Notes under the pieces: model-generated
What the model saw: only the letters and a program-made list of their open reading frames with translations
Databases searched by the model: none
What the model was told of the DNA's origin: nothing
Program-made: the position numbers and the translations under genes
In this document: piece after piece, positions 43,651-52,928 of the stretch
Layout: every line of letters starts with the position of its first letter
Numbering within the stretch: position 1 is the first letter of the stretch
Source: JAWKWH01 sp963669415
GTDB taxonomy: Bacteria > Pseudomonadota > Alphaproteobacteria > Rhizobiales > Rhizobiaceae
Length of the DNA stretch: 64,000 bases
NCBI GenBank assembly: GCA_963669415.2
Contig: CAXXPS010000002.1
Location: 1,054,001-1,118,000 of the forward strand
Direction of reading: 5' to 3'

Positions 43651-44632
43651 GCCGCTACGTTCCAATTCACCCAATACCGGATTTGCAGGGCTTGCCGGAT
43701 TGCGGTTGCGCCCTGGCGCACCGAGGCGAAATCCAATCGTGCCCCAGCAAAACGTCGCGAGCACAGCGCTGGTCTTTGTCATTGCCATCATGACGTTTCT
43801 ATCGTGCCTTACGCTCGGCGCTGTCACGTTGGTGCGTGACACGGCCGATGCCTGGCAAAGCCAGATTTCGCGCGAAGCAACGATACAAATCAGGCCTGAA
43901 GACGGCTTCGATATCGAGGCAGCCCTGGAGGCGGCGAGCCGCATAGCGGAGGAGTTCACCGGTGTCATATCGGCGCGCATCGTTGACCGCGAAGCCACAG
44001 CCCGTTTGCTTGAGCCATGGTTGGGATCAGGTCTCGACATCGACCAGCTGCCGGTGCCGCGTTTGGTTGTAGTAACGATTGATGAAAGCGCGCCACCCGA
44101 CTTCACGTCAATGCGCGACCGGCTGGTGGCGGAAATTCCGCAGGCCACCCTTGATGATCACCGCAACTGGGTCGACCGGCTGATCACGATGGCGCGGACA
44201 ACGGTCACGCTTGGCCTGGCAGTATTGGTGCTGATGTTGTCCGCCACCGTGTTGACCGTCGTGTTCGCCACGCGTGGCGCGATGGCGGGGAACGGACACA
44301 TTATCGAAGTCTTGCATTTCGTTGGCGCCGAAGCGCGATTTATCGCCCAGGAGTTCCGCAAACATTTTCTCGTCGTGGGTTTGAAAGGCGCGTTGGCAGG
44401 CGGTGCGGCGGCTGTCGCGGTCTTTATCGCATTTGGCTGGTGGTCCTCACAAAATCTCGCGACACCTGAAGCTGATCAGGCAGCTGCACTCTTCGGCCGT
44501 TTTGCCATCGGTTACACAGGCTATGCTTATGTGGCGATGATCGTGATCATCATCGCCGGACTGACGGCGATTACGACCCACATGACCGTTGTGACCCGTC
44601 TGGGTGCGCTTGATACCGGTTATGGAGATTGA
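43643..44632 (+). CDS. ftsX: cell division protein FtsX
   Basis: A 329-residue membrane partner of FtsE. It has a cytoplasmic N-terminus, one helix near 45-70 (ALVFVIAIMTFLSCLTLGAV) and a periplasmic domain. Three C-terminal helices follow with a conserved coupling stretch (MAGNGHIIEVLHFVGAEARFIAQEF). ATG 43643 overlaps the end of ftsE, which couples the pair. Confidence 0.92.
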   Translation: MSEPLRSNSPNTGFAGLAGLRLRPGAPRRNPIVPQQNVASTALVFVIAIMTFLSCLTLGAVTLVRDTADAWQSQISREATIQIRPEDGFDIEAALEAASRIAEEFTGVISARIVDREATARLLEPWLGSGLDIDQLPVPRLVVVTIDESAPPDFTSMRDRLVAEIPQATLDDHRNWVDRLITMARTTVTLGLAVLVLMLSATVLTVVFATRGAMAGNGHIIEVLHFVGAEARFIAQEFRKHFLVVGLKGALAGGAAAVAVFIAFGWWSSQNLATPEADQAAALFGRFAIGYTGYAYVAMIVIIIAGLTAITTHMTVVTRLGALDTGYGD

Positions 44633-44790
44633 TGCACCGGTCGGAGATGATGTGACCTCGCTCCCGCAGAAGCAGACAGCAAGCGTACAATCACACTATA
44701 TATCTTAGCGAAAGTGAATGTTGGGAATTGTTCGCAACCAATACTGACACTTGCCGTAATTTCGGCTTTAAATTGGTGCATTAGGACAGG

Positions 44791-45474
44791 ATGCGGACAC
44801 CTGGCAACACGATGACAGCGAACCAACAATCGCGATTGCAGGATGCGACCAGGACAGACTTGAACGATGCCGATAGAACCAAAGCGTTCCGGCATGTATC
44901 GCGTTGGATCGCCGGTATCACATCCGTGGTTTTGTTGGTCGCTTCCGCCTATCTTGCCGGTTTTGTATTCTTCGCCAATCACGTTGCAAATCTGAAAACG
45001 CCGGCCATTCTGTCTCAAGCTGACTCCATTATTGTCCTGACCGGCGGACAGGCCAGGCTGAAGGCAGCCACATCGCTGTTACGGGCAGGCAAGGCAGAAC
45101 GCCTTCTGATCACAGGCGTTCACCCGTCGGCGCGGGATCAGGCACTACGGTCCGCAACTGGAGCGGGAGCAGGATTGTTCGATTGCTGCATCGATATCGA
45201 CCGTGTTGCGCTTGATACGATTGGCAATGCGGCAGAAAGCGCTAAGTGGTTGCGGTCCAATGGATATTCTTCGGCGATTATCGTGACCAACAATTATCAC
45301 ATGCCACGCAGCCTGATGGAATTTGAAAGGCTAGTAGTCGATACGGAGCTTATTGCCTATCCTGTCGTCAACTCTGACCTCGCCGGCGGTGGCTGGCTGG
45401 CCAAGCCCGATGCGCTGCGCGTGCTGTTCACGGAATACGGCAAATATGTCATGGCGTTGGCACGGGGTGGATGA
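44791..45474 (+). CDS. YdcF family protein (DUF218)
   Basis: A 227-residue protein with one N-terminal membrane helix (ITSVVLLVASAYLAGFVFFA) and a DUF218 fold with the conserved LTGGQAR, ERLLITG and IVTNNYHMPRS motifs. Such proteins act on lipid-linked or envelope substrates; members include SanA and ElyC. It lies downstream of ftsEX with 158 bases between, so it may have its own promoter. Confidence 0.87.
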   Translation: MRTPGNTMTANQQSRLQDATRTDLNDADRTKAFRHVSRWIAGITSVVLLVASAYLAGFVFFANHVANLKTPAILSQADSIIVLTGGQARLKAATSLLRAGKAERLLITGVHPSARDQALRSATGAGAGLFDCCIDIDRVALDTIGNAAESAKWLRSNGYSSAIIVTNNYHMPRSLMEFERLVVDTELIAYPVVNSDLAGGGWLAKPDALRVLFTEYGKYVMALARGG

Positions 45475-45544
45475 CCCCATTCCCTCCCGCTGTCACATCG
45501 TGTAACCAATTCATATCGCATATGTCTCTGGTTACGCTTTTCGA

Positions 45545-46333
45545 ATGATTGCCCTCCGCTCTTTCCTTTTCAACGCCGCCTTTTACGTCGCCATCATCAT
45601 CGAGATGATTGTGTTCACTCCGTTCTATTTCCTGACACCGCCAAAAATCGCTTGGTGGGTGCCCAAATTTTGGGCCCGGACCAATATCTGGCTGCAAGAA
45701 AAAATTGTCGGCACAACGTTTGAGTTGAGCGGTCAGGAAAACTTGCCCAAGGGGTCCTACATTCTGGCACCGAAGCACCAGTCATTCTTCGATGCATATG
45801 CATTTCTGCCCTGGGTTCCCGATGCGCTCTATATCTTGAAACGCGAGCTGCAATGGATCCCTTTATTCGGCTGGTATGTCCTAAAAATGCAGATGATACC
45901 GGTAAACCGCGGCAGCCGCTCAAAAGCGTTGAAACAGGCGGTGAAGGCAGCAAAAGAATTGATGGCCGACCGCGAGCGGCAGCTGATCATTTATCCGGAA
46001 GGAACGCGCCGCGCACCTGGTGCAGAGCCGGCTTACAAATGGGGTATCGTTGAGCTGTACCATCGCCTCGAACTACCGGTCGTCCCCATCGCGCATGTCG
46101 CTGGGCTCTATTGGCCACGGCGGAAGTTTCTGCGGTACCCCGGCACGCTGAAGGCCCGAATTCTGCCGCCCATACCCCCCGGACTTGGAAAGGAAGAATT
46201 CCTGGAGCGTCTTGTGAGGGAAACGGAGACGGTTTGCGACGAATTTTTGATCGAAGCCGCGCAGTCGGAAATGCCTCCACCGCTGCCACCGACGGCAAAG
46301 AAACGCTTGCAGGAGCTTGGTGTGGAAGTTTGA
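45545..46333 (+). CDS. plsC: 1-acyl-sn-glycerol-3-phosphate acyltransferase
   Basis: A 262-residue acyltransferase. The HX4D catalytic motif is His78-Gln-Ser-Phe-Phe-Asp83, and the substrate motif is IYPEGTRR. One N-terminal hydrophobic segment anchors it. It makes phosphatidic acid from lysophosphatidic acid. ATG 45545 matches the usual start and follows ydcF by 70 bases. Confidence 0.92.
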   Translation: MIALRSFLFNAAFYVAIIIEMIVFTPFYFLTPPKIAWWVPKFWARTNIWLQEKIVGTTFELSGQENLPKGSYILAPKHQSFFDAYAFLPWVPDALYILKRELQWIPLFGWYVLKMQMIPVNRGSRSKALKQAVKAAKELMADRERQLIIYPEGTRRAPGAEPAYKWGIVELYHRLELPVVPIAHVAGLYWPRRKFLRYPGTLKARILPPIPPGLGKEEFLERLVRETETVCDEFLIEAAQSEMPPPLPPTAKKRLQELGVEV

Positions 46334-46344
46334 CGGTTGAATAG

Positions 46345-46863
46345 TCACTCACCGAGCTTCTGAACCACCGCTTCAAGCCAATGATCGCGAATGCCCAGTG
46401 CCTGCAGGTGTTCCACCGTACTGGTGACATAATCCTCATTGCGGCCAGACAGGCCGACCGAGCCCTGAACACCGGCCACCGCCTCGTCAACGTGCAGTGC
46501 GCCGGCATACTGTTCGTGATTGCGGTCAACGACATAGCCAATGGCCTTGGCCCGATCGCCGCTTTCCAATTTGACCGACAGTTCGCGCTCCAAATAGACA
46601 TTCGTTACCAGCTCACGGGCGCGAAGATAATCAATAACTTCATCGCGCAGTTCGCCGGGCACCCGGAACGCAAGACCGGTGCATGACCCACCACGGTCAA
46701 GCCCAAGTACCAGCCCCGGACGCTGCTGTGTCCCGCGGTGGACCCAGGAACGTATGCACAGCGCACGGCGATAGCCATAAAGATGGGCGCGTTGCGTTTC
46801 AGTATGGGCAAATCCCGGCTTCCAAATCAGGGAGCCATAGCCAAACACCCAAAAATCGCCCAT
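46345..46863 (-). CDS. gamma-glutamylcyclotransferase, ChaC-like
   Basis: A 172-residue protein with the substrate-binding motif FGYGSLIW near the N-terminus and the ChaC family pattern (GYRRALCIRSWVHRGTQQRPGL, then YLERELS with the catalytic-type Glu). ChaC enzymes degrade glutathione to 5-oxoproline and Cys-Gly. It is convergent with plsC (11 bases) and divergent from the DUF2125 gene. ATG 46863 is chosen over a TTG at 46884. Confidence 0.87.
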   Translation of the reverse strand: MGDFWVFGYGSLIWKPGFAHTETQRAHLYGYRRALCIRSWVHRGTQQRPGLVLGLDRGGSCTGLAFRVPGELRDEVIDYLRARELVTNVYLERELSVKLESGDRAKAIGYVVDRNHEQYAGALHVDEAVAGVQGSVGLSGRNEDYVTSTVEHLQALGIRDHWLEAVVQKLGE

Positions 46864-46921
46864 ACCGCACACCAATATAGTCAAACAGCCGCCAACTGGC
46901 GGAAACCTGACCTAGAACAAG

Positions 46922-47917
46922 ATGGCCGAGCAGACAACCAGATCACCCTATCACCGCCGATTTGTCTGGCTAGCGGCCGCTATCGTCTTTGCAATCTCCG
47001 CCTATACTGCCGGGTGGTATTATGTGGCCAGTCTGGTCGATCAAGAAGCATCGAAAACCATCGCGTCGGTCAACCGCAACGGAATCAGGTTCAATTGTGA
47101 CAACAACCGGGTCGACGGCTTTCCATTCAGGCTTGGGCTGAACTGCGATCGGGTTGTGTTTGAGCATCAAGTAGAAGGATTGGTGTTTACGGCAGGCGCG
47201 TTCCGGTCTGCCGCTCAAGTCTACAATCCGACATTTCTTGTCAGCGAATTGGACGGCAACGCAAAACTTGAAATTCGCGGTTTTCCGCCGGTAACGTTCG
47301 ATTGGGAAAATCTGCGTTCCAGTGTGCGCCTCGCCTCACCGCTACCAACGCGATTCTCGTTGGAAGGCCGAAAAATCGGCGCGACGGCAAATGCCGATCG
47401 TCCATCAATACGCAACCTGTTTACCGCAAAGCACATCGAAGCGCATATGCGGCCCAATAATTCAGCGCTTGATCTGGCCGCCAGTTTTGCCGAACTGATG
47501 ATCGATCGTTCATTGATTGAAGATCGCGCGTTGCCGGCCTTCAATGGTGGAGTGGATCTGGCAATTGTAGACGGCGTTCGGTTTGCGACAGCACCACATA
47601 AAAGCTTGCGCGGTAACAGTGGCATCCTGCGCGACGCCTATCTATCGCCCGGTGACAACAGCGTCATTCGTGCATCGGGTCCGTTTGAAGTCGACAATCA
47701 AGGCCTGGTTAACGCGAAAATTGCAATCAAGGTGGACGGTATCGAAAAACTCGCCAGCATCGCAATGCAGGCCTTTCCCGAATCTGCCAGCGAAATTGAA
47801 AACTTTGCCGCCAGCCTGAAAGCGCTGGGAGATGACCAGGAACTGCCGCTACACGTGGTCAAGGGCAAGATAAGCTACGGATTTTTCGAGCTCGGCCAAA
47901 TTCCTCCGCTGCCTTGA
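46922..47917 (+). CDS. DUF2125 domain-containing protein
   Basis: A 331-residue protein with one N-terminal helix (FVWLAAAIVFAISAYTAGWYY) acting as anchor or signal. The DUF2125 body has the conserved FNCDNNRVDGFPFRLGLNCD pattern, where two cysteines could form a disulfide. It is periplasmic with repeated beta-strand segments. The family is found in alphaproteobacteria; its role is unknown, perhaps lipid binding or transport. It is convergent with msrB. Confidence 0.85.
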   Translation: MAEQTTRSPYHRRFVWLAAAIVFAISAYTAGWYYVASLVDQEASKTIASVNRNGIRFNCDNNRVDGFPFRLGLNCDRVVFEHQVEGLVFTAGAFRSAAQVYNPTFLVSELDGNAKLEIRGFPPVTFDWENLRSSVRLASPLPTRFSLEGRKIGATANADRPSIRNLFTAKHIEAHMRPNNSALDLAASFAELMIDRSLIEDRALPAFNGGVDLAIVDGVRFATAPHKSLRGNSGILRDAYLSPGDNSVIRASGPFEVDNQGLVNAKIAIKVDGIEKLASIAMQAFPESASEIENFAASLKALGDDQELPLHVVKGKISYGFFELGQIPPLP

Positions 47918-47926
47918 ATGCGGAGT

Positions 47927-48439
47927 TCAAGCTGCCTCAAATTTCAACGCCACACCATTGATGCAGTGCCGCATGCCGGTCGGCTCCGGCCCGTCATCAA
48001 AAATGTGTCCCAAATGACCGCCACAGCGGCGGCAGTGAACTTCGGTGCGCGGGAAGATGAGCGCATAATCGGTTTTTGTGCCGACAGCATTTGGAAGCGC
48101 CTCATAAAAACTCGGCCAACCAGTGCCGCTGTCATACTTGGTGTCCGATGAATAGAGGGGAAGGTCACAACCAGCACAATTAAACGTGCCGGCTCGTTTC
48201 TCATCGTTCAGCGGGCTTGAGAAAGGCCTTTCGGTCGCCTCATGACGAAGCACCTGATACTGCGCTTCGGTCAACATGGAACGCCATTGTTCATCGGTGT
48301 AACTGACTTCAAACTGGCCGTCGACAGAACCGGTGGTGACATTATCAATTTCACCGGCGGCCCCAGCCTGACTGGCTCGGTAACCGGCAAATGCAAGCGC
48401 TGCGCCCCCGGCGATCAGAAAAAACTCTCTGCGAAACAT
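47927..48439 (-). CDS. msrB: peptide-methionine (R)-S-oxide reductase, probably exported
   Basis: A 170-residue MsrB. Zinc cysteines are 88, 91, 136 and 139, and the catalytic Cys159 is in RHCINGV with the substrate stretch GTGWPSFYEAL. Unlike cytoplasmic MsrB it begins with FRREFFLIAGGAALAFAGY, a signal with an RR pair, so it likely acts in the periplasm on oxidised surface proteins. The gene is monocistronic, with a 116-bp gap to the MFS gene. Confidence 0.9.
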   Translation of the reverse strand: MFRREFFLIAGGAALAFAGYRASQAGAAGEIDNVTTGSVDGQFEVSYTDEQWRSMLTEAQYQVLRHEATERPFSSPLNDEKRAGTFNCAGCDLPLYSSDTKYDSGTGWPSFYEALPNAVGTKTDYALIFPRTEVHCRRCGGHLGHIFDDGPEPTGMRHCINGVALKFEAA

Positions 48440-48555
48440 GGTACTTCTCCTGTTGCGCCCGATATGGAACCAATTTTACCGCCGAACAAGATGATTGGCG
48501 GTCACGAAATTTCACGATTTCGGAAAAATTCTTAACGGCAGAACATACAGAATGT

Positions 48556-49743
48556 TTACCAGGTCGACGACGCCGGACCCATTGCCCGCAATTGCAGCAT
48601 CGCAATGATGCCCAGCAGCGGGCCGGCCGCCATGGCGGCAAGCACGACCGGCCAGCCGAATGCATCTGCGGCAACCGGTGTTATCTGCACGGTGAAGAAG
48701 GTCAGCGCAAAGCCGATTGCGGTCTGAAATGTCATCAGACTGCCGGCATGCTCCGGAGGTGAGGCATCGGCAACCAGCGCCGAGAACTGCGCCGAATCCG
48801 GAATTACGGACACGCCCCAGACCATGACAACAGCGAAGGTAAGCCACGCAGGGCCGCCAAATGTGAATGCGGTTGTAATGGCCGAAACGCTGCTGACGAT
48901 CATTGCTATGGCGGCAACTTCCGCCTTGCCAATGCGGTCAGCCCAGTATCCGGCGGGAATGCAGGCCAGGCCGCCTATGGCAATGGCGCAGAAAGCCGTG
49001 AGCCTGGCCAACCACAGAGCGTCGGCTTCCGGCATGGTCAGCTTGTAGGAAATCGCTGTTGCAGCCCCTATCCAGGCCCACATTGAAAACAGTTCCCACA
49101 TGTGGCCGAAATATCCCAGATAGGCCAGGCGAACCCGCCGGTTTGTCCAGGCTTGAGTGATGACCCCGGGATCGAACCGCGCTGCGGTACTATGATGTGG
49201 TCCAAGCGCCACGGCCAGACAGAGCACTCCTGCAATTGCGCAAATCATCGACGCAACAATCACCGTGAACCGCCAGTCGGAACCGCCGCCAAGCGAAATC
49301 AGGTGCGGCAGCGCATTGCCAAGTGTCAGCGCACCGACAAGCGATCCAACCAACAAGCCACGGTCACGGTCTCCCCATCCGACAGCAATTTTCATACCGA
49401 CCGGATAAACGCCTGCGAGCAGTGCGCCGGTCAGAAACCGCGCCGCAATGGCCATATTACCCCCCGGTTCGGCAACCAGCAAAACCGCGTTTGCGAGCGC
49501 AGCACATACCGCCGAGATCGCAAACACCCGCCTGGGGTCATACCGGTCTGCCACGCCCAGAATGGCCGAAATCAGTGCTCCGGCGACAAATCCCAATTGA
49601 ACGCTGCTGGAAAGCGCTGCCTGCCTCGATGGTGAGATTGCACTTTCCTGGATCATTTCCGGCAAAATCGCAGCAGAGACGAACCACAGGCTCATTCCCG
49701 CCACTTCGGCGATCAGCAGAAGCGTGATCGAGCGGGCTTTCAT
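48556..49743 (-). CDS. MFS transporter
   Basis: A 395-residue protein with about twelve membrane helices. The inter-helix A-like motif is in GVADRYDPRRV between helices 2 and 3, and a second basic loop lies in YWADRIGKAEV. It resembles cyanate/nitrate-nitrite-type or drug-exporting MFS carriers, but no substrate is assigned. It precedes msrB on the same strand but is separated from it, and it follows the tyrC gene by 34 bases. Confidence 0.85.
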   Translation of the reverse strand: MKARSITLLLIAEVAGMSLWFVSAAILPEMIQESAISPSRQAALSSSVQLGFVAGALISAILGVADRYDPRRVFAISAVCAALANAVLLVAEPGGNMAIAARFLTGALLAGVYPVGMKIAVGWGDRDRGLLVGSLVGALTLGNALPHLISLGGGSDWRFTVIVASMICAIAGVLCLAVALGPHHSTAARFDPGVITQAWTNRRVRLAYLGYFGHMWELFSMWAWIGAATAISYKLTMPEADALWLARLTAFCAIAIGGLACIPAGYWADRIGKAEVAAIAMIVSSVSAITTAFTFGGPAWLTFAVVMVWGVSVIPDSAQFSALVADASPPEHAGSLMTFQTAIGFALTFFTVQITPVAADAFGWPVVLAAMAAGPLLGIIAMLQLRAMGPASSTW

Positions 49744-49777
49744 ATTTCAGCGTGCCGAACAGGAGCCGGGAAACACC

Positions 49778-50707
49778 TCAATTCTCCTCGGGGTGTTCGA
49801 CCACATGACGGCCAAAGTCGGGCGCATCGATTTCCTGACCAGCCTCGATGATGGAGCGGCGAATAGCACGTGTGTGGGTGAACATGTCGAATAGCTTGTC
49901 GCCGTCACCCCAGCGAATTGCGCGTTGCAACGCCGACAAGTCTTCCGAAAAACGAGCCAGCATCTCCAAAATCGCGTCCCGGTTTGAAAGACAGACATCG
50001 CGCCACATAGTTGGATCGGACGCCGCCAAACGGGTAAAGTCGCGGAAGCCGGATGCTGAGTATTTGATCACCTCTGACTTGGTAACCGACTCCAAATCGT
50101 CAGCGGTGCCAACGATATTGTAAGCGATGATGTGCGGCAGGTGAGAAACGATTGCCAGAACCATGTCATGGTGATCGGCATCCATTTTGTCGACAGTTGA
50201 ACCACATGCCTCCCAAAACTGCTTCAGTTTGGCGACCGCCTCTGGGTCAGCACTTTGCGGTGGTGTCAGAATGCACCAGCGCCCTTCAAACAGGGAGGCA
50301 AATCCTGATTCAGGACCGGATTGCTCGGTACCGGCAATCGGATGGCCCGGAATGAAATGCACACTCTCTGGAACATGGGGTGTGACGTCACGGACAACAG
50401 AACCCTTGGTCGAGCCGGCATCGGTGAGGATTGCTCCGGGCTTCAGAGCCGGCCCGATACGAGCTGCGACCGCGCCGGAAGCGCCAACCGGTATCGACAT
50501 GATGACCAAGTCTGCATTTTGGACCGCTTCGGCAGCATTTGCATGATAGCTGTCTCCGAGCTGGAGTTCTTGTGCACGCTTCAACGTGTCGGCGCTGCGC
50601 GTGGAAATCGCAACATGACCGGACAGCTTCTCCCGCCGGATCACGTGGGCCAGTGACGATCCGATCAGGCCAATGCCCAAAAGCGTTATTTTGTCAAACA
50701 TTGGCAT
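49778..50707 (-). CDS. tyrC: prephenate/arogenate dehydrogenase family protein
   Basis: A 309-residue dehydrogenase. The NAD motif GIGLIGSSLAHV is near 12-23, the region near HFIPGHPIAGTEQSGP holds the catalytic His and substrate-binding residues, and the C-terminal dimer helices are present. It makes 4-hydroxyphenylpyruvate or tyrosine. Its ATG overlaps the end of hisC, so the two are one unit, the usual Rhizobiales order. The start is ATG 50707 or 50701. Confidence 0.93.
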   Translation of the reverse strand: MPMFDKITLLGIGLIGSSLAHVIRREKLSGHVAISTRSADTLKRAQELQLGDSYHANAAEAVQNADLVIMSIPVGASGAVAARIGPALKPGAILTDAGSTKGSVVRDVTPHVPESVHFIPGHPIAGTEQSGPESGFASLFEGRWCILTPPQSADPEAVAKLKQFWEACGSTVDKMDADHHDMVLAIVSHLPHIIAYNIVGTADDLESVTKSEVIKYSASGFRDFTRLAASDPTMWRDVCLSNRDAILEMLARFSEDLSALQRAIRWGDGDKLFDMFTHTRAIRRSIIEAGQEIDAPDFGRHVVEHPEEN

Positions 50708-51815
50708 CGGAATTCGCCTTCATGAATTCAGTCAGTGCGGCGATCACGCCTGAGTTTGCCTCCTGGTTGCCAACAGTCATTCGCAACGCATTTGGAAAAC
50801 CGTATGCGGTTACCCGCCGCAGCACATAGCCCCTGGCGCAAAGAAACGCATCGGCCGCCTCCGCTGATCTCCCCGGATCACCTTCCGGGAAGTGAATAAG
50901 GATGAAATTGGCGACGCTTGGGGTAATGCGAAGACCGGTTGCCGCCAATTTGGCGGTCAAATCGTCAAGCCATTGCATATTGTGGCGCACCGCCACTTCC
51001 ACATGCTCCCGGTCGCGAACTGCAGCAGCACCCGCAGCAATCGCAGCCGAATTCATATTGAAAGGACCGCGCACGCGATTGATCGCATCCACGATCGCTG
51101 CTGGCCCGTACATCCAGCCAATTCGCAGGCCTGCGAGACCGTAAATCTTCGAAAACGTTCGGGTCATCACAACATTCTTTGCCGACGAAACCAGCTCAAT
51201 TCCGGCCTCATAGTCGTTGCGGCGCACATATTCGGCATAGGCGGCATCCAACACAAGCACGACATTGCCCGGCAGACCCTCATGCAACCGGCGTACTTCC
51301 TCGAAAGGCAAATAAGTGCCCGTAGGATTGTTCGGGTTTGCAAGAAATACAATTTTGGTTCGACCTGTAACCGCCGTCAGGATCGCATCGACATCAGCGC
51401 GTTCATCTGTTTCGGCAACCACGACAGGCTTTGCGCCGGCGGCCAATATCTGGATTTTGTAAACCAGAAATCCGTGTTCGGTGAAAATGCCTTCGTCACC
51501 CGGTGCCAAATAGGTCTGGGCCAGCAAAGCCAGCAAATCGTCGGAGCCATTGCCGCAAACGATGTTGGCTGCATTCAATCCATGCACTTCCGCAATTGCC
51601 TGGCGCAGTTCGACCGCCTGACCGTCCGGGTATAGTTCGAGATGGTTTGAAACCGATTCCAAAGCGTTTTTGGCCGCGGGAGACGGGCCGAGCGGCGTTT
51701 CATTGGAAGACAGCTTCCAAACCTTGCTCACACCGGCCACTGTTTCGCGGCCGGGTACATAAGCGGCGATATCCATGATACCGCAGCGGGGTTGTGGCTC
51801 GATTGGGCGGTTCAT
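50694..51815 (-). CDS. hisC: histidinol-phosphate aminotransferase
   Basis: A 373-residue class I/II PLP aminotransferase. The N-terminal SNETPLGPSP is present, the PLP lysine is in RTFSKIYGLAGLRIGW, and the phosphate-binding Arg follows. It acts in histidine synthesis and, next to tyrC, probably also transaminates aromatic oxo acids in tyrosine and phenylalanine synthesis. It overlaps tyrC by 14 bases. Confidence 0.92.
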   Translation of the reverse strand: MNRPIEPQPRCGIMDIAAYVPGRETVAGVSKVWKLSSNETPLGPSPAAKNALESVSNHLELYPDGQAVELRQAIAEVHGLNAANIVCGNGSDDLLALLAQTYLAPGDEGIFTEHGFLVYKIQILAAGAKPVVVAETDERADVDAILTAVTGRTKIVFLANPNNPTGTYLPFEEVRRLHEGLPGNVVLVLDAAYAEYVRRNDYEAGIELVSSAKNVVMTRTFSKIYGLAGLRIGWMYGPAAIVDAINRVRGPFNMNSAAIAAGAAAVRDREHVEVAVRHNMQWLDDLTAKLAATGLRITPSVANFILIHFPEGDPGRSAEAADAFLCARGYVLRRVTAYGFPNALRMTVGNQEANSGVIAALTEFMKANSDANV

Positions 51816-51916
51816 TCTAGATCTCGATTTTGCAAGTTCTTATCGCGGCCAAGCCGGCCTGAAAGAGCGTCCGGCTTTAGAGCAAAATGCGGATAATTGA
51901 AACTCTTGGTGCGGAG

Positions 51917-52789
51917 TTAACGCGTTACACGCCTGAGGAATTTTTCAACGGCCGCAGTCGCCGAGTCGCCGGGACGGCCGAGCCGGGAAGCGATGGCACC
52001 ATGAGAATATTTGGTCCCGTGGAAGACTGAAACGCGGACGCCCCGGCTCTTGAGCACGTTGGCATAGCCAATCGAAATTGACCTGCGGCGCTCGCCCTGG
52101 CTACGCGAATACATCACCAGATGCGGCGGCAGGCCCGAGGCGCGACGTGCGTAGGTGATTGGTGACCAGCGCACCCAGTTTTTCGGATTGTCAGAAAACG
52201 CCCGGCCGAACATCGAACCGATGGTACCGCGCTTGGTAACATAAGCGACAATATCGTAGGCTTGGACATCATTTGGGATAACGCCACGAATGTTTCCGGC
52301 TTTCCCTTGAGCGGCCGCCATGGCGACAAGATGTGCGCCTGCCGAATGGCCCATAATCACGATCCGGTCCGGATCCCCGCCGTAGCGCTTGATGTTACGC
52401 GCTGTCCAGGCGATCGCCCGAGCAACATCGTTGACCTGACCATCAATGGTCGTACGGGGCACTTTGCGGTAGTCGATCGCAACCAGCAGGTAGCCTCGTG
52501 AGGTCAACCATTCGGGCAGGCCATAGACCTTCTTGCGCGATCCCTTTACCCAGCCACCGCCATGTACATAAAGCACAACCGGCACCAGTTTTCCTGTTCT
52601 GACAAACAGAAACCGTTTCCCGGCATTGTCTGGCGCATGAATATCGAGCTTCAACCCTCGGGAATAGGTGATACCTTCTGTAAGCTTGACCGCAAATGCT
52701 TCAACCGGTGCAAATGTGAGCACGACAAACAATGCGAGCGCCCAAGAATAACGGCGAAATATGGTTTCTGCTGTCAATTCTTTTACCAC
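51917..52789 (-). CDS. alpha/beta hydrolase (esterase), exported
   Basis: About 290 residues from GTG 52789: a Sec signal (YSWALALFVVLTFAPVEAFA) then an esterase fold with the oxyanion motif HGGGW near 76-80 and the nucleophile Ser in GHSAGAH near 150. The later Asp and His (FHGTKYSHGAI) complete the triad. It belongs to the hormone-sensitive-lipase-like/carboxylesterase group. A longer frame to 52951 was rejected because the added residues are not signal-like. GGACAGG lies just upstream of the GTG. Confidence 0.8.
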   Translation of the reverse strand: MVKELTAETIFRRYSWALALFVVLTFAPVEAFAVKLTEGITYSRGLKLDIHAPDNAGKRFLFVRTGKLVPVVLYVHGGGWVKGSRKKVYGLPEWLTSRGYLLVAIDYRKVPRTTIDGQVNDVARAIAWTARNIKRYGGDPDRIVIMGHSAGAHLVAMAAAQGKAGNIRGVIPNDVQAYDIVAYVTKRGTIGSMFGRAFSDNPKNWVRWSPITYARRASGLPPHLVMYSRSQGERRRSISIGYANVLKSRGVRVSVFHGTKYSHGAIASRLGRPGDSATAAVEKFLRRVTR

Positions 52790-52928
52790 CCTGTCCGGAA
52801 TCCCAAACTTGGCATTTGCCAACCGGCCCCAAAATCGCGCATCATGACAATTACACAATTTGCTGATCTTTTGCAGTCCGTGCCGCATGATGCAATGCGG
52901 CGTGTTAATTTTTTGTCGAAGGAAAACA

